Shown: in pieces, positions 39,435 to 48,482 of the stretch
How the letters are laid out: each line of letters starts with the position of its first letter
Position numbering within the stretch: position 1 is the first letter of the stretch
NCBI GenBank assembly: GCA_039105265.1
Contig: JAPFFF010000014.1
Location: forward strand, 2,728,001 to 2,792,000
Direction: 5' to 3'
Origin: Tritrichomonas musculus
Lineage: Eukaryota; Parabasalia; Tritrichomonadida; Tritrichomonadidae
DNA: 64,000 nt
Program-made: the position numbers and the translations under genes
The notes under the pieces: model-generated
Seen by the model: the letters and a program-made list of their open reading frames with translations, nothing else
Databases searched by the model: none
Told to the model about the DNA's origin: nothing

Positions 39435-39654
39435 AAATGTTTTATTTGAATTATTTATATTTCCGTTTTTTAAATAATATTTTATATTTAAAATATTGAG
39501 TAGATTCATTTAATAAAAAAACTTTCTTTATTTTTAATAATTAGTAATATTTTCACTGCTATATTTGAGAACCGATCTAATGACAATAAATAGAATGAAT
39601 AATTATTATTTTAAAATTCAAAAAAATATATATTGGAAAATGTAGAAACATCAG

Positions 39655-39765
39655 TTAGATTAATATGCAAGTAAATGGCATCAGTCCAATAAAGAGATTG
39701 GCTAATGAATAAAAATATATTATTTGTCTCCAACCTCTTAAATACTGTTCTATTTCCTTTTCAAG
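39655..39765 (-). CDS. Orphan 3' exon: 36 codons ending in a membrane helix
   Basis: Minus strand reads LEKEIEQYLRGWRQIIYF, then YSLANLFIGLMPFTCILI and stop at 39655-39657. Mixed codons and a clean amphipathic-helix-plus-membrane-helix layout make it look like real coding DNA, unlike its flanks. Directly upstream is AATAATTTCAG, similar to the acceptors of the two introns seen elsewhere, and upstream of that the frame is closed by a TAA. I could not find a convincing first exon in the 190 bp before the channel gene's 3' end. It may be the last exon of a small tail-anchored membrane protein. Confidence 0.45.
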   Translation of the reverse strand, partial: LEKEIEQYLRGWRQIIYFYSLANLFIGLMPFTCILI

Positions 39766-39952
39766 CTGAAATTATTGATCTGAAATCAAAACAATACTTA
39801 TAAAATTAGAATGATTCAACTACCTGATTTTAAAATGTAATGCTAATCATTTTTAACTAAAAAGTAAGAAAGAAAATAAACATTCATTTATAGGGTAAAC
39901 AAAAATAAACAAAATACACATATATTTATTTAAATAATTAACAAACAATATA

Positions 39953-41386
39953 TTATATTGGCTTTTTGAATATATTAGAATTCTTATAATTGTTATGCGT
40001 TTTTTCAAGTCTTGATTGAAATTGTGGGTGTGTTGTTAGAATATAATCAAAATCTTCTTTTCTAAGCTCAAAAGCTTCCACATAAGTAACTGCCATTGCA
40101 GATGCGATTTCTTCAGATCCAGAAAGCATTGATTGTTCTCCTAGAACACATCCAGATGAGCCATCAAAAGTGTCAATAATGATTCCATTTGTATCAACAA
40201 TGACAACTTTTCCTTCTGTAACAAAAAATATTCTACTAGAAACTCTACCAGCCTTTATGATAAAATCATCAGGTGAGAATATACGAGGACGCAGCACCAA
40301 TGAAATTATTTCAAGAACTTCTTCATCAGCTCCACGTAAAGCTTCAACATTCGTAAAAACGTCTTTATGTAGAGATAAATTTAATCTTTTTTGAAACTTT
40401 TCTGGCATTTTTGATGCCGTTTCATAAAAATCTTGATGGTCACTTTCTCGTTCCCATACATAATCGTAATAACGATGAAGCTCTTCTAGTGACTCTTCGG
40501 ATGCACCACTAGTTTTGACTGCATAATGAATTCGTCGATATTTGGTTAGAAAAGAATTGCGAGTTGGATCAGCAATAATTGAAACCATATTTGAAACTAA
40601 ATAATTATAGAAAAATACACCTACTGCTTCGATGCAAATTACAACACAAACTTCAGGAAATGTATAAGGATGAAGATCACCATAACCAATTGTTAAAATT
40701 GTAGTTGTAATGTAATATAAAGTATGAAAATATTGTATTATGCGAGGCTTCGTGATGATATCGGCTTCATCAATCCATGAACGATTCGGAACTTCGATAA
40801 AGCCAGTAAACCAAAATGCGCATGCACAGTAATGGGCAATTGTGAAAAGTCCACAAAAAAGTGATATCATTTTTGACAATGGACTATAATAAACAAGGGT
40901 ATCTTTAATAATTTGTTGCGCATCATATAAACGAAGAAATCTGAGACACTTAAGAGATACCAGAATTCTGAATACAACATCATTGTCTAAAAACCAACCA
41001 ATTAAATAATATGGCCAAACAGAGAGCCAGTATACCGATAAACGCCATTTTCCAATGTGATCTAGGATTTTCTTTTTTTCGAGAATAATAACTCCGTTTT
41101 TAAGATAGCCGGTTCTCATAACAACAAAAAGATCTAAAAAATAAATAAAATCTATGATCAATGATGGAAAGATATACCAAAAAGAACGTTCAACATTGAA
41201 AAACCATTCGAAAGGAAGTTCCCATAGGCAAAAAAATGATAAAAAGTATATAACATATTCCCATATTTGACGTTTGAGCTGATAAGGATAAATACCATAC
41301 TGCTTTTGCGCTATTCCAGAATGATCTGTGGCTGAATTCGTTATACTGTTTAGTTCTAATGGAAGTGATGTTTTACTTATATCCAT
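39953..41386 (-). CDS. Voltage/cyclic-nucleotide-type potassium channel
   Basis: 477 residues with six membrane segments. S4 is short but positively charged (ILVSLKCLRFLRLYDAQQ). The pore loop TLYYITTTILTIGYGDLHPY carries the K+ filter GYGD. After S6 there is a C-linker and a cyclic-nucleotide-binding domain at about 365-455 (GRVSSRIFFVTEGKVVIVDT; CVLGEQSMLSGSEEIASAMA). The Arg that normally contacts the cyclic phosphate (RTAS in HCN/CNG) is absent: the loop reads EEIAS. So nucleotide binding is doubtful, as in EAG/ERG channels. Plasma membrane is the expected location. Confidence 0.87.
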   Translation of the reverse strand: MDISKTSLPLELNSITNSATDHSGIAQKQYGIYPYQLKRQIWEYVIYFLSFFCLWELPFEWFFNVERSFWYIFPSLIIDFIYFLDLFVVMRTGYLKNGVIILEKKKILDHIGKWRLSVYWLSVWPYYLIGWFLDNDVVFRILVSLKCLRFLRLYDAQQIIKDTLVYYSPLSKMISLFCGLFTIAHYCACAFWFTGFIEVPNRSWIDEADIITKPRIIQYFHTLYYITTTILTIGYGDLHPYTFPEVCVVICIEAVGVFFYNYLVSNMVSIIADPTRNSFLTKYRRIHYAVKTSGASEESLEELHRYYDYVWERESDHQDFYETASKMPEKFQKRLNLSLHKDVFTNVEALRGADEEVLEIISLVLRPRIFSPDDFIIKAGRVSSRIFFVTEGKVVIVDTNGIIIDTFDGSSGCVLGEQSMLSGSEEIASAMAVTYVEAFELRKEDFDYILTTHPQFQSRLEKTHNNYKNSNIFKKPI

Positions 41387-41682
41387 TTTTATAGATTTCT
41401 ATTTTTCAAAAAGTTATCATAATAATCGTTTTTGATCGGCATCCTCTCAAATTAATCTGAATTAATTCTATTTATCTATTCCTTTATTCGAATCATCATT
41501 ATTATTTTGATCGATTCAATTGGATTCTTACATATATGTTACACTTATAAATAAAAATCACACTTTTAATTTCGTTTTTTACAAAATCTTTTGAATTGGA
41601 AATAAAAAAAATCAATGAAATAAAACGAAAAAAAAATTAATACTTTTATAGTTATAATATATATATCAAAACAATTTTGAAA

Positions 41683-43209
41683 TTATTCAACAATATCAAT
41701 AAATTCGGCTAATGTTTCAAGTCCCATTTCTACTCTGTGAGCAATGGATTTTGCATCTTCAATCCTAAGCTCTGCTGAGTCAATAATAAGTTGGAAGTCG
41801 AGATTATCTGAATTATTAACATCTTCAAAAATTTGTATACGAACATTATTTGACGCATAACCACTGAGAATTGCTATACAGCACGCACAAGTTTGAAAAA
41901 CATCCATTGATTCTGCTTCATCATCTGATGCATTTTCAAAAATAAATTCAGATATTTTAATTAATTTTGTTACTCTTTTGTATTCATTTTTCTTCTTCTT
42001 TTCGAAAATTTTTAAAACCATTCTAAAGTATTTCCCTTCTGGATCAAGAGAATCAGATGAATCTTCTTGCTCTTTTTCTTTTGTATCTGATGTAGAATCT
42101 TCTTTTGAGTCATCTTTAGATTCTGCTTTTTTAGTTTCACCAGTAGGAAGCATTGTTAAAAGTGCATCAAGAATTCCAATAATACTTGAGCTAATCTTTT
42201 TAGATGTCAGAGTTTTTGGGTCTTTTAAGGTTTTAGTGAGCCTTTCTAAACCACCGGCATCAATAAATTGAATACAGCATGGAGTTGAAGCAGCAAGAGC
42301 TGTTTCAATAGCTTTTACAGCAAGCATCGCTGTTTTGGCTTTTGATGTCCAACAATCTAATAAATATTCGATTCCTTTGAGTTGAACAAAAAGTTCAATT
42401 CCTTTTTCATTTAAAGTAAATAATGTTAGTGCATTAAATCCATTGTGAGCAGCTTCATCTTCACTTGAAGATTTAGGATTTTTCTCGTTTGCTATAAATC
42501 TCAACAATAAATTAAGTAATTCTTCATTTCCACCTTCAACATCTTCACCATCGCTGTCATTTTCATTGGAAGCTGGAGGCGTACGGTATTGCTCTTCATC
42601 AGAAATAAAATTAGGCTGAATTTGAAGTAGAATAGCAAGCGTTTCTGTTGCTGCAAGAACGTTATCATCAAAATCATCTCTTCTAAATTGCCTTTTGATT
42701 AAACTAATGATTTCTGTATTCTTTAAAAGAATTTCAGCAAATCCAGGCGCATCATCACAACCATCCAGAATAACTGATATTAAATTAAATGTGTTATATA
42801 AAAATTGAGCATCAGATTGAACGTTAACTTCGTTAAGTGGAAGACAAAATGAAATTGCTTTTACCAAATATTCACTTCTTTTAACGATATCAGTCATTGT
42901 AGAATTTTCTTCACATATATCTGTTAGAAGTGAAATAAAACTTGATGAAATTTCAGTATTTGGTGTTGATACCAAAAAAGTAAATTGACTATTTAAAGAA
43001 GAATCAAAAAATATATCAGAAAAGTGATCGACACCTTCATAAGATTTTAATTTTTCAAGATTTTTTAAAATTGCTTCATAGGATTTAAATCTCATTTCTT
43101 GATCCTCTTCTCTTAATCTGTTAATTCTTGATATTTCTGCCATTATTGAATCACATACTTTTATAACATCACTCTTTGTTGGAAGTTTAATTTCTTCATC
43201 ATCATCCAT
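41683..43209 (-). CDS. CTNNBL1-like spliceosome-associated armadillo protein
   Basis: 508 residues of armadillo-like helices with an acidic break near residues 215-230 (NENDSDGEDVEGGNEELLN) and a Ser/Glu/Lys-rich insert near 365-390. Matches to the CTNNBL1 pattern include FFDSSLNSQFTFLVSTP, TEISSSFISLLTDICEENS, FNALTLFTLNEKGIELFVQL and GIEYLLDCW, AVKAIETAL, and a C-terminal pair of helices. Human CTNNBL1 (563 aa) joins the PRP19/CDC5L complex. A spliceosome-linked protein in a window with micro-introns is consistent, but the proximity itself means nothing. A generic ARM protein is the alternative. Confidence 0.7.
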   Translation of the reverse strand: MDDDEEIKLPTKSDVIKVCDSIMAEISRINRLREEDQEMRFKSYEAILKNLEKLKSYEGVDHFSDIFFDSSLNSQFTFLVSTPNTEISSSFISLLTDICEENSTMTDIVKRSEYLVKAISFCLPLNEVNVQSDAQFLYNTFNLISVILDGCDDAPGFAEILLKNTEIISLIKRQFRRDDFDDNVLAATETLAILLQIQPNFISDEEQYRTPPASNENDSDGEDVEGGNEELLNLLLRFIANEKNPKSSSEDEAAHNGFNALTLFTLNEKGIELFVQLKGIEYLLDCWTSKAKTAMLAVKAIETALAASTPCCIQFIDAGGLERLTKTLKDPKTLTSKKISSSIIGILDALLTMLPTGETKKAESKDDSKEDSTSDTKEKEQEDSSDSLDPEGKYFRMVLKIFEKKKKNEYKRVTKLIKISEFIFENASDDEAESMDVFQTCACCIAILSGYASNNVRIQIFEDVNNSDNLDFQLIIDSAELRIEDAKSIAHRVEMGLETLAEFIDIVE

Positions 43210-43377
43210 ATTTCTATATTTTTTTTTTTTGAATTTATTTTTGGTCGATTTATCAAAATTTATGACATATGTTGTTTTTTAATTAAAAAAGATGACAATT
43301 TTTATTTTCCTTCAAATCAAAACCTTAAGATTTTAAAGCCTCAAGGAGTTTCAAAACAATCACATAACAAGAATGGC

Positions 43378-43404
43378 CACTTTTTGAGCGAAGCTCAAAA
43401 AGTG
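43378..43404. repeat. Perfect hairpin with GAA loop
   Basis: CACTTTTTGAGC and its reverse complement are separated by only GAA, giving a 12-bp stem with a 3-nt loop. The same GAGCGAAGCTC-type core recurs in the GC-rich hairpins nearby. Confidence 0.8.
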
Positions 43405-43499
43405 TCCTATGTTAAATAATGTAAAAAAAAAAAAAAATATTTTGAACAAATAAAAACTAAAAGAAAAATAATATAAATAAAAAAATATTTAAAACTTTT

Positions 43500-43700
43500 A
43501 GTTGCAGGTGGGAGTTTAATTCGCGTAATTAGTTCCACCTGCAACTAAGTTGCGATAGCTGCAGGTGGAAGTTTGAAATGGTACATTTAAGTAATTACTT
43601 CCACCTGAAGCTATCGCAGCTCAGCCGCAGGTGGAAACTTGGTTTCCTTATTTATTTACCTCCACCTGCAGCTGAGAAGCGATAGCCGTAGGTGGAAGGC
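43500..43700. repeat. Array of three hairpins built on GCAGGTGGAA
   Basis: Three consecutive stem-loops: arms 43500-43513/43533-43546 (AGTTGCAGGTGGGA), 43551-43572/43597-43618 (TGCGATAGCTGCAGGTGGAA with one mismatch) and 43620-43635/43661-43676 (CTCAGCCGCAGGTGGA with one mismatch). A seventh AGGTGG copy opens a fourth unit at 43677 that does not close. Loops are AT-rich and unrelated to one another. Far more GC-rich than the flanks and with no open frame in keeping with a gene. Confidence 0.85.
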
Positions 43701-44100
43701 TAAATTGCGTAATCTATAATTTGAGCTTTTGCATAACGATCACTTATTCAAAAATTCAATATTATTTTTAAAATTACGATCATCTTATGAAAAGTACTCC
43801 AATATATGAGATGAAATTTTTTTTTATTAGGTAAATTTTGAATAATTAAATGGACAATACTTTGAATGAGATAATTCTATCACTTTTTAAGGGGTATATG
43901 ACCACATAGCTATTTAAAATGAAAACTTTGAACATTTTACAAATTTTAATTTGAGCTTAATATAATATATAGAAACAACTTGAACAAATGAAACAACAAA
44001 TAATTACATTGATAAAAAAAATAGGAAATGATTATATGGAGGCGTAAAGAGATCATTTTTTAATAGATTAGGATTATGATTAAAAAAAATTTTTTTATTA

Positions 44101-44169
44101 GCCACTACCTCGCTTCGCTCGTAGTGGCTCAAGCAATCCGACTTCGCTGCGCTCAGCTCGGATTGCTTG
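44101..44169. repeat. Two adjacent GC-rich hairpins with TTCGCT loops
   Basis: 44101-44128: GCCACTAC stem around CTCGCTTCGCTC. 44130-44169: CAAGCAATCCGA stem around a loop containing TTCGCTGCGCTCAG. They are separated by one base. The loop core is shared with the tip of the element at 29.5 kb. Confidence 0.8.
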
Positions 44170-44815
44170 TATTTTGGCGACCTCAACATTCGAGGTGTTA
44201 TATATGGATATGTGATTATTATCTTAATATTTCATCGAGGCATTGAAGGTCTCTACATGTTTGTATTACAATAAAAAAATAATTTGAAGCTGAGAAAAAT
44301 GATAAAAATGAGCCAGTAGTAAAATGAAAATCGTAATTTTGGTAATTTGTCCAACTTTCAAATTTTTTTTTGTAGATCATAGATATTTGCGTTTTCCGAT
44401 TATTATGGTGAGTAGTGCTTACGAATTTGAGAGGTTTGGTCAATCAAAATGGAAATAGTAAAAAATATATGAAGTGAGAGAGCTTAAATTAATAACGATA
44501 TTTGATCGAAAATTTTCATTCAAAATATTATTTTTCTGAAAACTGAGTTTTTCTTCCCGAAAAAAAAAAAGGTATCCTTGGGTGGGAATTTCTAAAAAAT
44601 TTGGGAAATGAACTTTTTGAAAAGAAAAAAAAAAGAAAGGTAATTTCTTACCTGAGAAAGGCAATCGCAAAGGAAAAAAAATTAATTTTTTTGAAAATTT
44701 TTATAAAGGAATACTTTTCTATTAATATACCTGAGAAATACGTAATTTTTTCATGAATGAAAAAATTAAAAAAAAAAAAAATAATTATAGTGAATCGAAC
44801 TGTAGTTTTTATATT

Positions 44816-45068
44816 GGGAAGAAATCTTTGTTACGTAGGTTAGAACTTTTCTTATCAAAAAGGGAAATAAACTAATCAAAAAGTTTTGAGTTACATAAGA
44901 TTTGAATGAGATTTACATACATACATAGGTTATTCTCGTTATTTTTTATTCAAAAAGTATATTGAAAATTCAATTTATCAATGAAAAATCAATTAATTCG
45001 AATAATTCTTAAAACTTACGTAGGTTATTTTGAGATAACAGAATTTTTTCAATTGAGTTACATAAGTT
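44816..45068 (+). repeat. Left terminal inverted repeat of the MULE
   Basis: 253 bp, matched in reverse complement by 48230-48482 with one visible substitution near the inner end (TTTTTCAATTGAG against TTTTTCTATTGAG). After it the two ends diverge abruptly. Confidence 0.9.
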
Positions 45069-45710
45069 ATTTTACAATATTTAATTTTGACTTAAAAAGT
45101 TGAAATAATTACAAATAAATATTTTATTCATTGAGTTATATTTTCAAAAAACATAATATTTTTTATATATTTTTATATGTAATTTTTCAATAATCTCAAA
45201 TAAAAATTTGATTCTTTAAAAAAAAAATATTTTATCTTTATCTTTCGTTTTTCATTTATTTTATAAATGTTCATTCCAGTTTTTGTATTTTTAATTAATC
45301 ATATTTTTATTTAAGTTTGTTAACTCTTCAAAATTTAGACTAATTATGAAATTTGTTTGTTCTTTTTTTTCTTATTTTGTTTTTTTGTTTATTATTTAAA
45401 TTTTTATTATTAGATAATTTATTTATATTTCATAGATCAGTGTCACTGATTCTGTGAATCATCATATATAAAATGATTTTGGTTAATCAAAATTATGCAA
45501 ATTTAAATTTACATTAAATTAAAAATTGCCAGAAAAGCATAATAAAAAATTGCAAAAGATTACATATTGGCATTTAAATATTTAAATTATAGATTGAAAA
45601 AAAAAAAATTAATAATATAATATATTATTATTGTGATAAATTGATAATATATCTTATTATTCATGAGTATTAATGCTTAAGTGAAGAAAGAATTTGATAA
45701 TTTTTATTTT

Positions 45711-46030
45711 AAAAATCTGATCGTCTCTCAATTTATCACAATAATAATATACTTTTGAGTATATCATTATTATTCAATTTTTAAAAACTTAATTAAAATA
45801 TCTTTCAAAAATCTGATCGTCTCTCAATTTATCACAATAATAATATACTTTTGAGTATATCATTATTATTCAATTTTTAAAAACTAAATTAAAATATCTT
45901 TCAAAAATCTGATCGCATCTCAATTTATCACAATAATAATATACTTTTGAGTATATCATTATTATTCAATTTTTAAAAACTTAATTAAAATTTCTCTCAA
46001 AAAATCTGATCGTCTCTCAATTAATATAAT
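45711..46030. repeat. 96-bp tandem repeat inside the MULE, about 3.3 copies
   Basis: Units start with AAAAATCTGATCG at 45711, 45807, 45903 and 46000 (spacing 96, 96, 97). Each unit holds its own inverted repeat around ACTTTTGAGT, with arms AATAATAATATA and TATATCATTATTATT. It lies just downstream of the transposase stop codon. Confidence 0.88.
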
Positions 46031-46119
46031 GATATAAGATAAGTATAAATATGTTTATTTTATTTGTTGGGAGTTTCCTCCCAACAATGCACATCAATAT
46101 CAATAAGCAAATGATCATT

Positions 46120-48078
46120 TTAATCAGATTTGAACTGATCTAAAATCCTATTCATTTGTTGATTAATTATATTAGAATTGTTGTTCAAAGAATCTTCAAA
46201 AAGAAAACCATTGAATGATTCATTATTTTGTTCGTTATACTCGCACCATTCTTCTGAGCCCTCATCAACAATATGCAAATCTGAATCAATTTGTCCATTA
46301 TCACTTTTCTTCATATATGTTTCCACAATTTCATTCATCAATTCATATATTTCGTCTTTTTTAGAAAGGAATTTTTTATATTTCAACGGTTCATTATCAC
46401 GAGATCTAATTTCTCTTAAATTTTTCATATCAAAAGCATATAGATCATAACAAAATTTTTCTACAGAAGATGTAGTTTCCAATGCAGAATTTAGTCTTTT
46501 GTGAAATGATTCAAGGGCGCAATTCGTTAAAATTGCCTCATCAATATGTTCTCCTACATGCCATATTTCTTTGTTTCTTAACCAAACTTTTTGAAAGTAC
46601 AACAAAAACTGATTAACTTCTGAATGAATATCCAATAATTTATTTGTAAATTTATTTAATTCATTCCATTTTAAGTATGGTGAATATAGTAAAACATAAA
46701 GAACCTTTTTCATTTCTTCTGTAACATTTTTTTTTGGATAGTATTTAGAAAAAGTTTTGACAAGGCATTGAGAAAAATGGAAAAGACATCCTTGAATTTT
46801 AATGTGGTGTGATAATTCTTCTTCTAAATGAAATAAATTTATTGTATCTGAAATTGATTTCATCAAAGCTCTTTCAAAGTCAGTAATTACAACTTTAAGT
46901 CTTAAATTATGAAGTGAACTTATGATTTGACTGAGGAAAAGTTGAAAACCTTTTACATAATCGTCCTTTTTTTTACTTTTTAACAAGATGTGCCCACAGG
47001 TTAGATAAACTTTATCAATTAAATTGACGCCCATTATATTCAATACTTGCTCAAAACCTTGAGGCGCGGTTTTAAATGTTCCATCCACTAACCAAATGTC
47101 TGCTTTAATCAAAAAGTTCTCATGCAGATCAGTCATTAATATTAATATACCACTCATTTCGTCATAAATTCTTCCCCATAATCTTTGGTGGCTAGGATTA
47201 ATGTCATCCTTCATTAGTTTCAAATGTGCTAAATTTCCAGAGTGCTCTGGTCTTAAATCCTTTATCCAATATTGGATTTGATTTTCTGTACACATATAAT
47301 TCCATTTGAGGGTTTCATAGTGCAAATCTCTAATTGAACAGTTTCTGTTTTTTAAATAAAATTCTCTAACCTCATTTCTTATGAAATAGATCAAATCTTT
47401 ATGAAATGTTTGCTTTTCAAGGTTTTCAATATTGCATTCAATTCCAGCATGATTCACAATATCTTCCTTTTTTGGTAATTCTAAATTATTATTTCGTAAT
47501 ATTCTTCTTGCTTTACAGCCAATTGAATTTATGTGCTTGTTGACACAATAATAATATGCAGAATCATTATTGTAATAATCAAATTTATAGATGTGGTTAT
47601 TATCATATACAAATTGTGGAAATTTAGATCGTTTTAAAAGAATATTAATTTTATGATTGGAAAATATTTTTGATCTTTCACCTGCATAAAGAAGCCAGCA
47701 CTTTTGCGTTTTATCTTCATTTGAAAGCTCTTGAGGTTTGAAGTATTGAGGAAGTTGATAGTTTTGAGGAAGTTGATAGTTCTGATGAGGTTGATAGTTT
47801 TGAGGAAGTTGATAGTTCTGATGAGGTTGATAGTTTTGAGGAAGTTGATAGTTCTGATGAGGTTGATAGCTTTGAGGAGACTGATAACTTTGAGGAGGTG
47901 GAAAATATTGAGAAGGTTGAAAATTTTGAAGAGGTTGATAATTTTGAGGAGGTGGGTAGTATTGAGGAGGTGGATATATTATGAGCTGTATATTTGATTG
48001 AGGTCCCTGGGAAAATTGAGTTGAATATGATTGAGGTGCCTGGGGAAATTGAGCTGCAGAAGTCGGCAATTTCTTCAT
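46120..48078 (-). CDS. MULE transposase with FLYWCH-like zinc finger
   Basis: 652 residues. Residues 1-120 are Pro/Gln/Tyr repeats of 12 residues (NYQLPQNYQPHQ). Residues about 150-225 look like a FLYWCH/WRKY-type finger (YYYCVNKHINSIGCKARR, then VNHAGIEC). The MULE catalytic core follows: first Asp in IWLVDGTFKTAPQGFEQ, second Asp in LKVVITDFERALMKSI, then the family CxxH in QGCLFHFSQCL, and the last acidic residue in TNCALESFHKRLNS. No SWIM finger is evident at the C-terminus. The frame is complete and uninterrupted, so the protein could be functional. Confidence 0.9.
   Translation of the reverse strand: MKKLPTSAAQFPQAPQSYSTQFSQGPQSNIQLIIYPPPQYYPPPQNYQPLQNFQPSQYFPPPQSYQSPQSYQPHQNYQLPQNYQPHQNYQLPQNYQPHQNYQLPQNYQLPQYFKPQELSNEDKTQKCWLLYAGERSKIFSNHKINILLKRSKFPQFVYDNNHIYKFDYYNNDSAYYYCVNKHINSIGCKARRILRNNNLELPKKEDIVNHAGIECNIENLEKQTFHKDLIYFIRNEVREFYLKNRNCSIRDLHYETLKWNYMCTENQIQYWIKDLRPEHSGNLAHLKLMKDDINPSHQRLWGRIYDEMSGILILMTDLHENFLIKADIWLVDGTFKTAPQGFEQVLNIMGVNLIDKVYLTCGHILLKSKKKDDYVKGFQLFLSQIISSLHNLRLKVVITDFERALMKSISDTINLFHLEEELSHHIKIQGCLFHFSQCLVKTFSKYYPKKNVTEEMKKVLYVLLYSPYLKWNELNKFTNKLLDIHSEVNQFLLYFQKVWLRNKEIWHVGEHIDEAILTNCALESFHKRLNSALETTSSVEKFCYDLYAFDMKNLREIRSRDNEPLKYKKFLSKKDEIYELMNEIVETYMKKSDNGQIDSDLHIVDEGSEEWCEYNEQNNESFNGFLFEDSLNNNSNIINQQMNRILDQFKSD
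47745..47890 (-). repeat. 36-bp in-frame repeat in the transposase N-terminus
   Basis: Units encoding NYQLPQNYQPHQ are repeated about three to four times in near-identical form, flanked by more diverged Pro-Gln-Tyr units. Such repeats can change copy number easily. Confidence 0.75.
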
Positions 48079-48229
48079 TTTAATTTTACCTTAACCTATG
48101 TAAATTGATTGAAAAATTGTGAAAATTAAAAAGATAACCTACGTAAATTGATTGAAAAATTGTAAATAATTCTCAAATAACCTATGTAAGTCTTGAGAAT
48201 TATTTAAATAAATACAAATATTCAATATA

Positions 48230-48482
48230 AACTTATGTAACTCAATAGAAAAAATTCTGTTATCTCAAAATAACCTACGTAAGTTTTAAGAATTATTCGA
48301 ATTAATTGATTTTTCATTGATAAATTGAATTTTCAATATACTTTTTGAATAAAAAATAACGAGAATAACCTATGTATGTATGTAAATCTCATTCAAATCT
48401 TATGTAACTCAAAACTTTTTGATTAGTTTATTTCCCTTTTTGATAAGAAAAGTTCTAACCTACGTAACAAAGATTTCTTCCC
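48230..48482 (-). repeat. Right terminal inverted repeat of the MULE
   Basis: Partner of 44816-45068. Further copies of the CCTAYGTAA motif continue inward of this repeat, up to the transposase start codon. Confidence 0.9.

Larger units (their letters stand above)
43210..44815. other. Gene-free region with GC-rich hairpins
   Basis: About 1.6 kb without a convincing gene; frames at 44004-44189, 44219-44443 and 44440-44670 (minus) are translations of hairpins or AT-rich sequence. The region carries the hairpins at 43378, the array at 43500-43700 and the pair at 44101-44169, each described separately, and ends at the MULE insertion point. Confidence 0.6.
44816..48482 (-). mobile_element. MULE (Mutator-like) DNA transposon, apparently intact
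   Basis: 3667 bp. Terminal inverted repeats of 253 bp (44816-45068 and 48230-48482) start GGGAAGAAATCTTTGTTACG and I see one mismatch between them. TTTATATT directly flanks both ends (44808-44815 and 48483-48490), an 8-bp target duplication in the range of Mutator elements. One complete transposase gene lies inside on the minus strand. Subterminal copies of a TTACRTAGG motif and a 96-bp tandem repeat lie between the ends and the gene. The near-identity of the ends argues for a recent insertion. Confidence 0.9.

Noticed and set aside
43500-43700. CRISPR-like array
   Set aside because: The repeated unit is in alternating orientation with hairpin arms of varying length, not direct repeats with unique spacers, and the genome is eukaryotic.
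44004-44670. Three minus-strand frames between CTNNBL1 and the MULE
   Set aside because: They translate hairpins and homopolymer runs and match no protein pattern.
46178-46450. 90-codon plus-strand frame opposite the transposase
   Set aside because: Antisense shadow of the MULE transposase C-terminus.
47731-47997. 88-codon plus-strand frame of RLIVLRK repeats
   Set aside because: Complement of the Pro/Gln/Tyr repeat in the transposase; not an independent gene.
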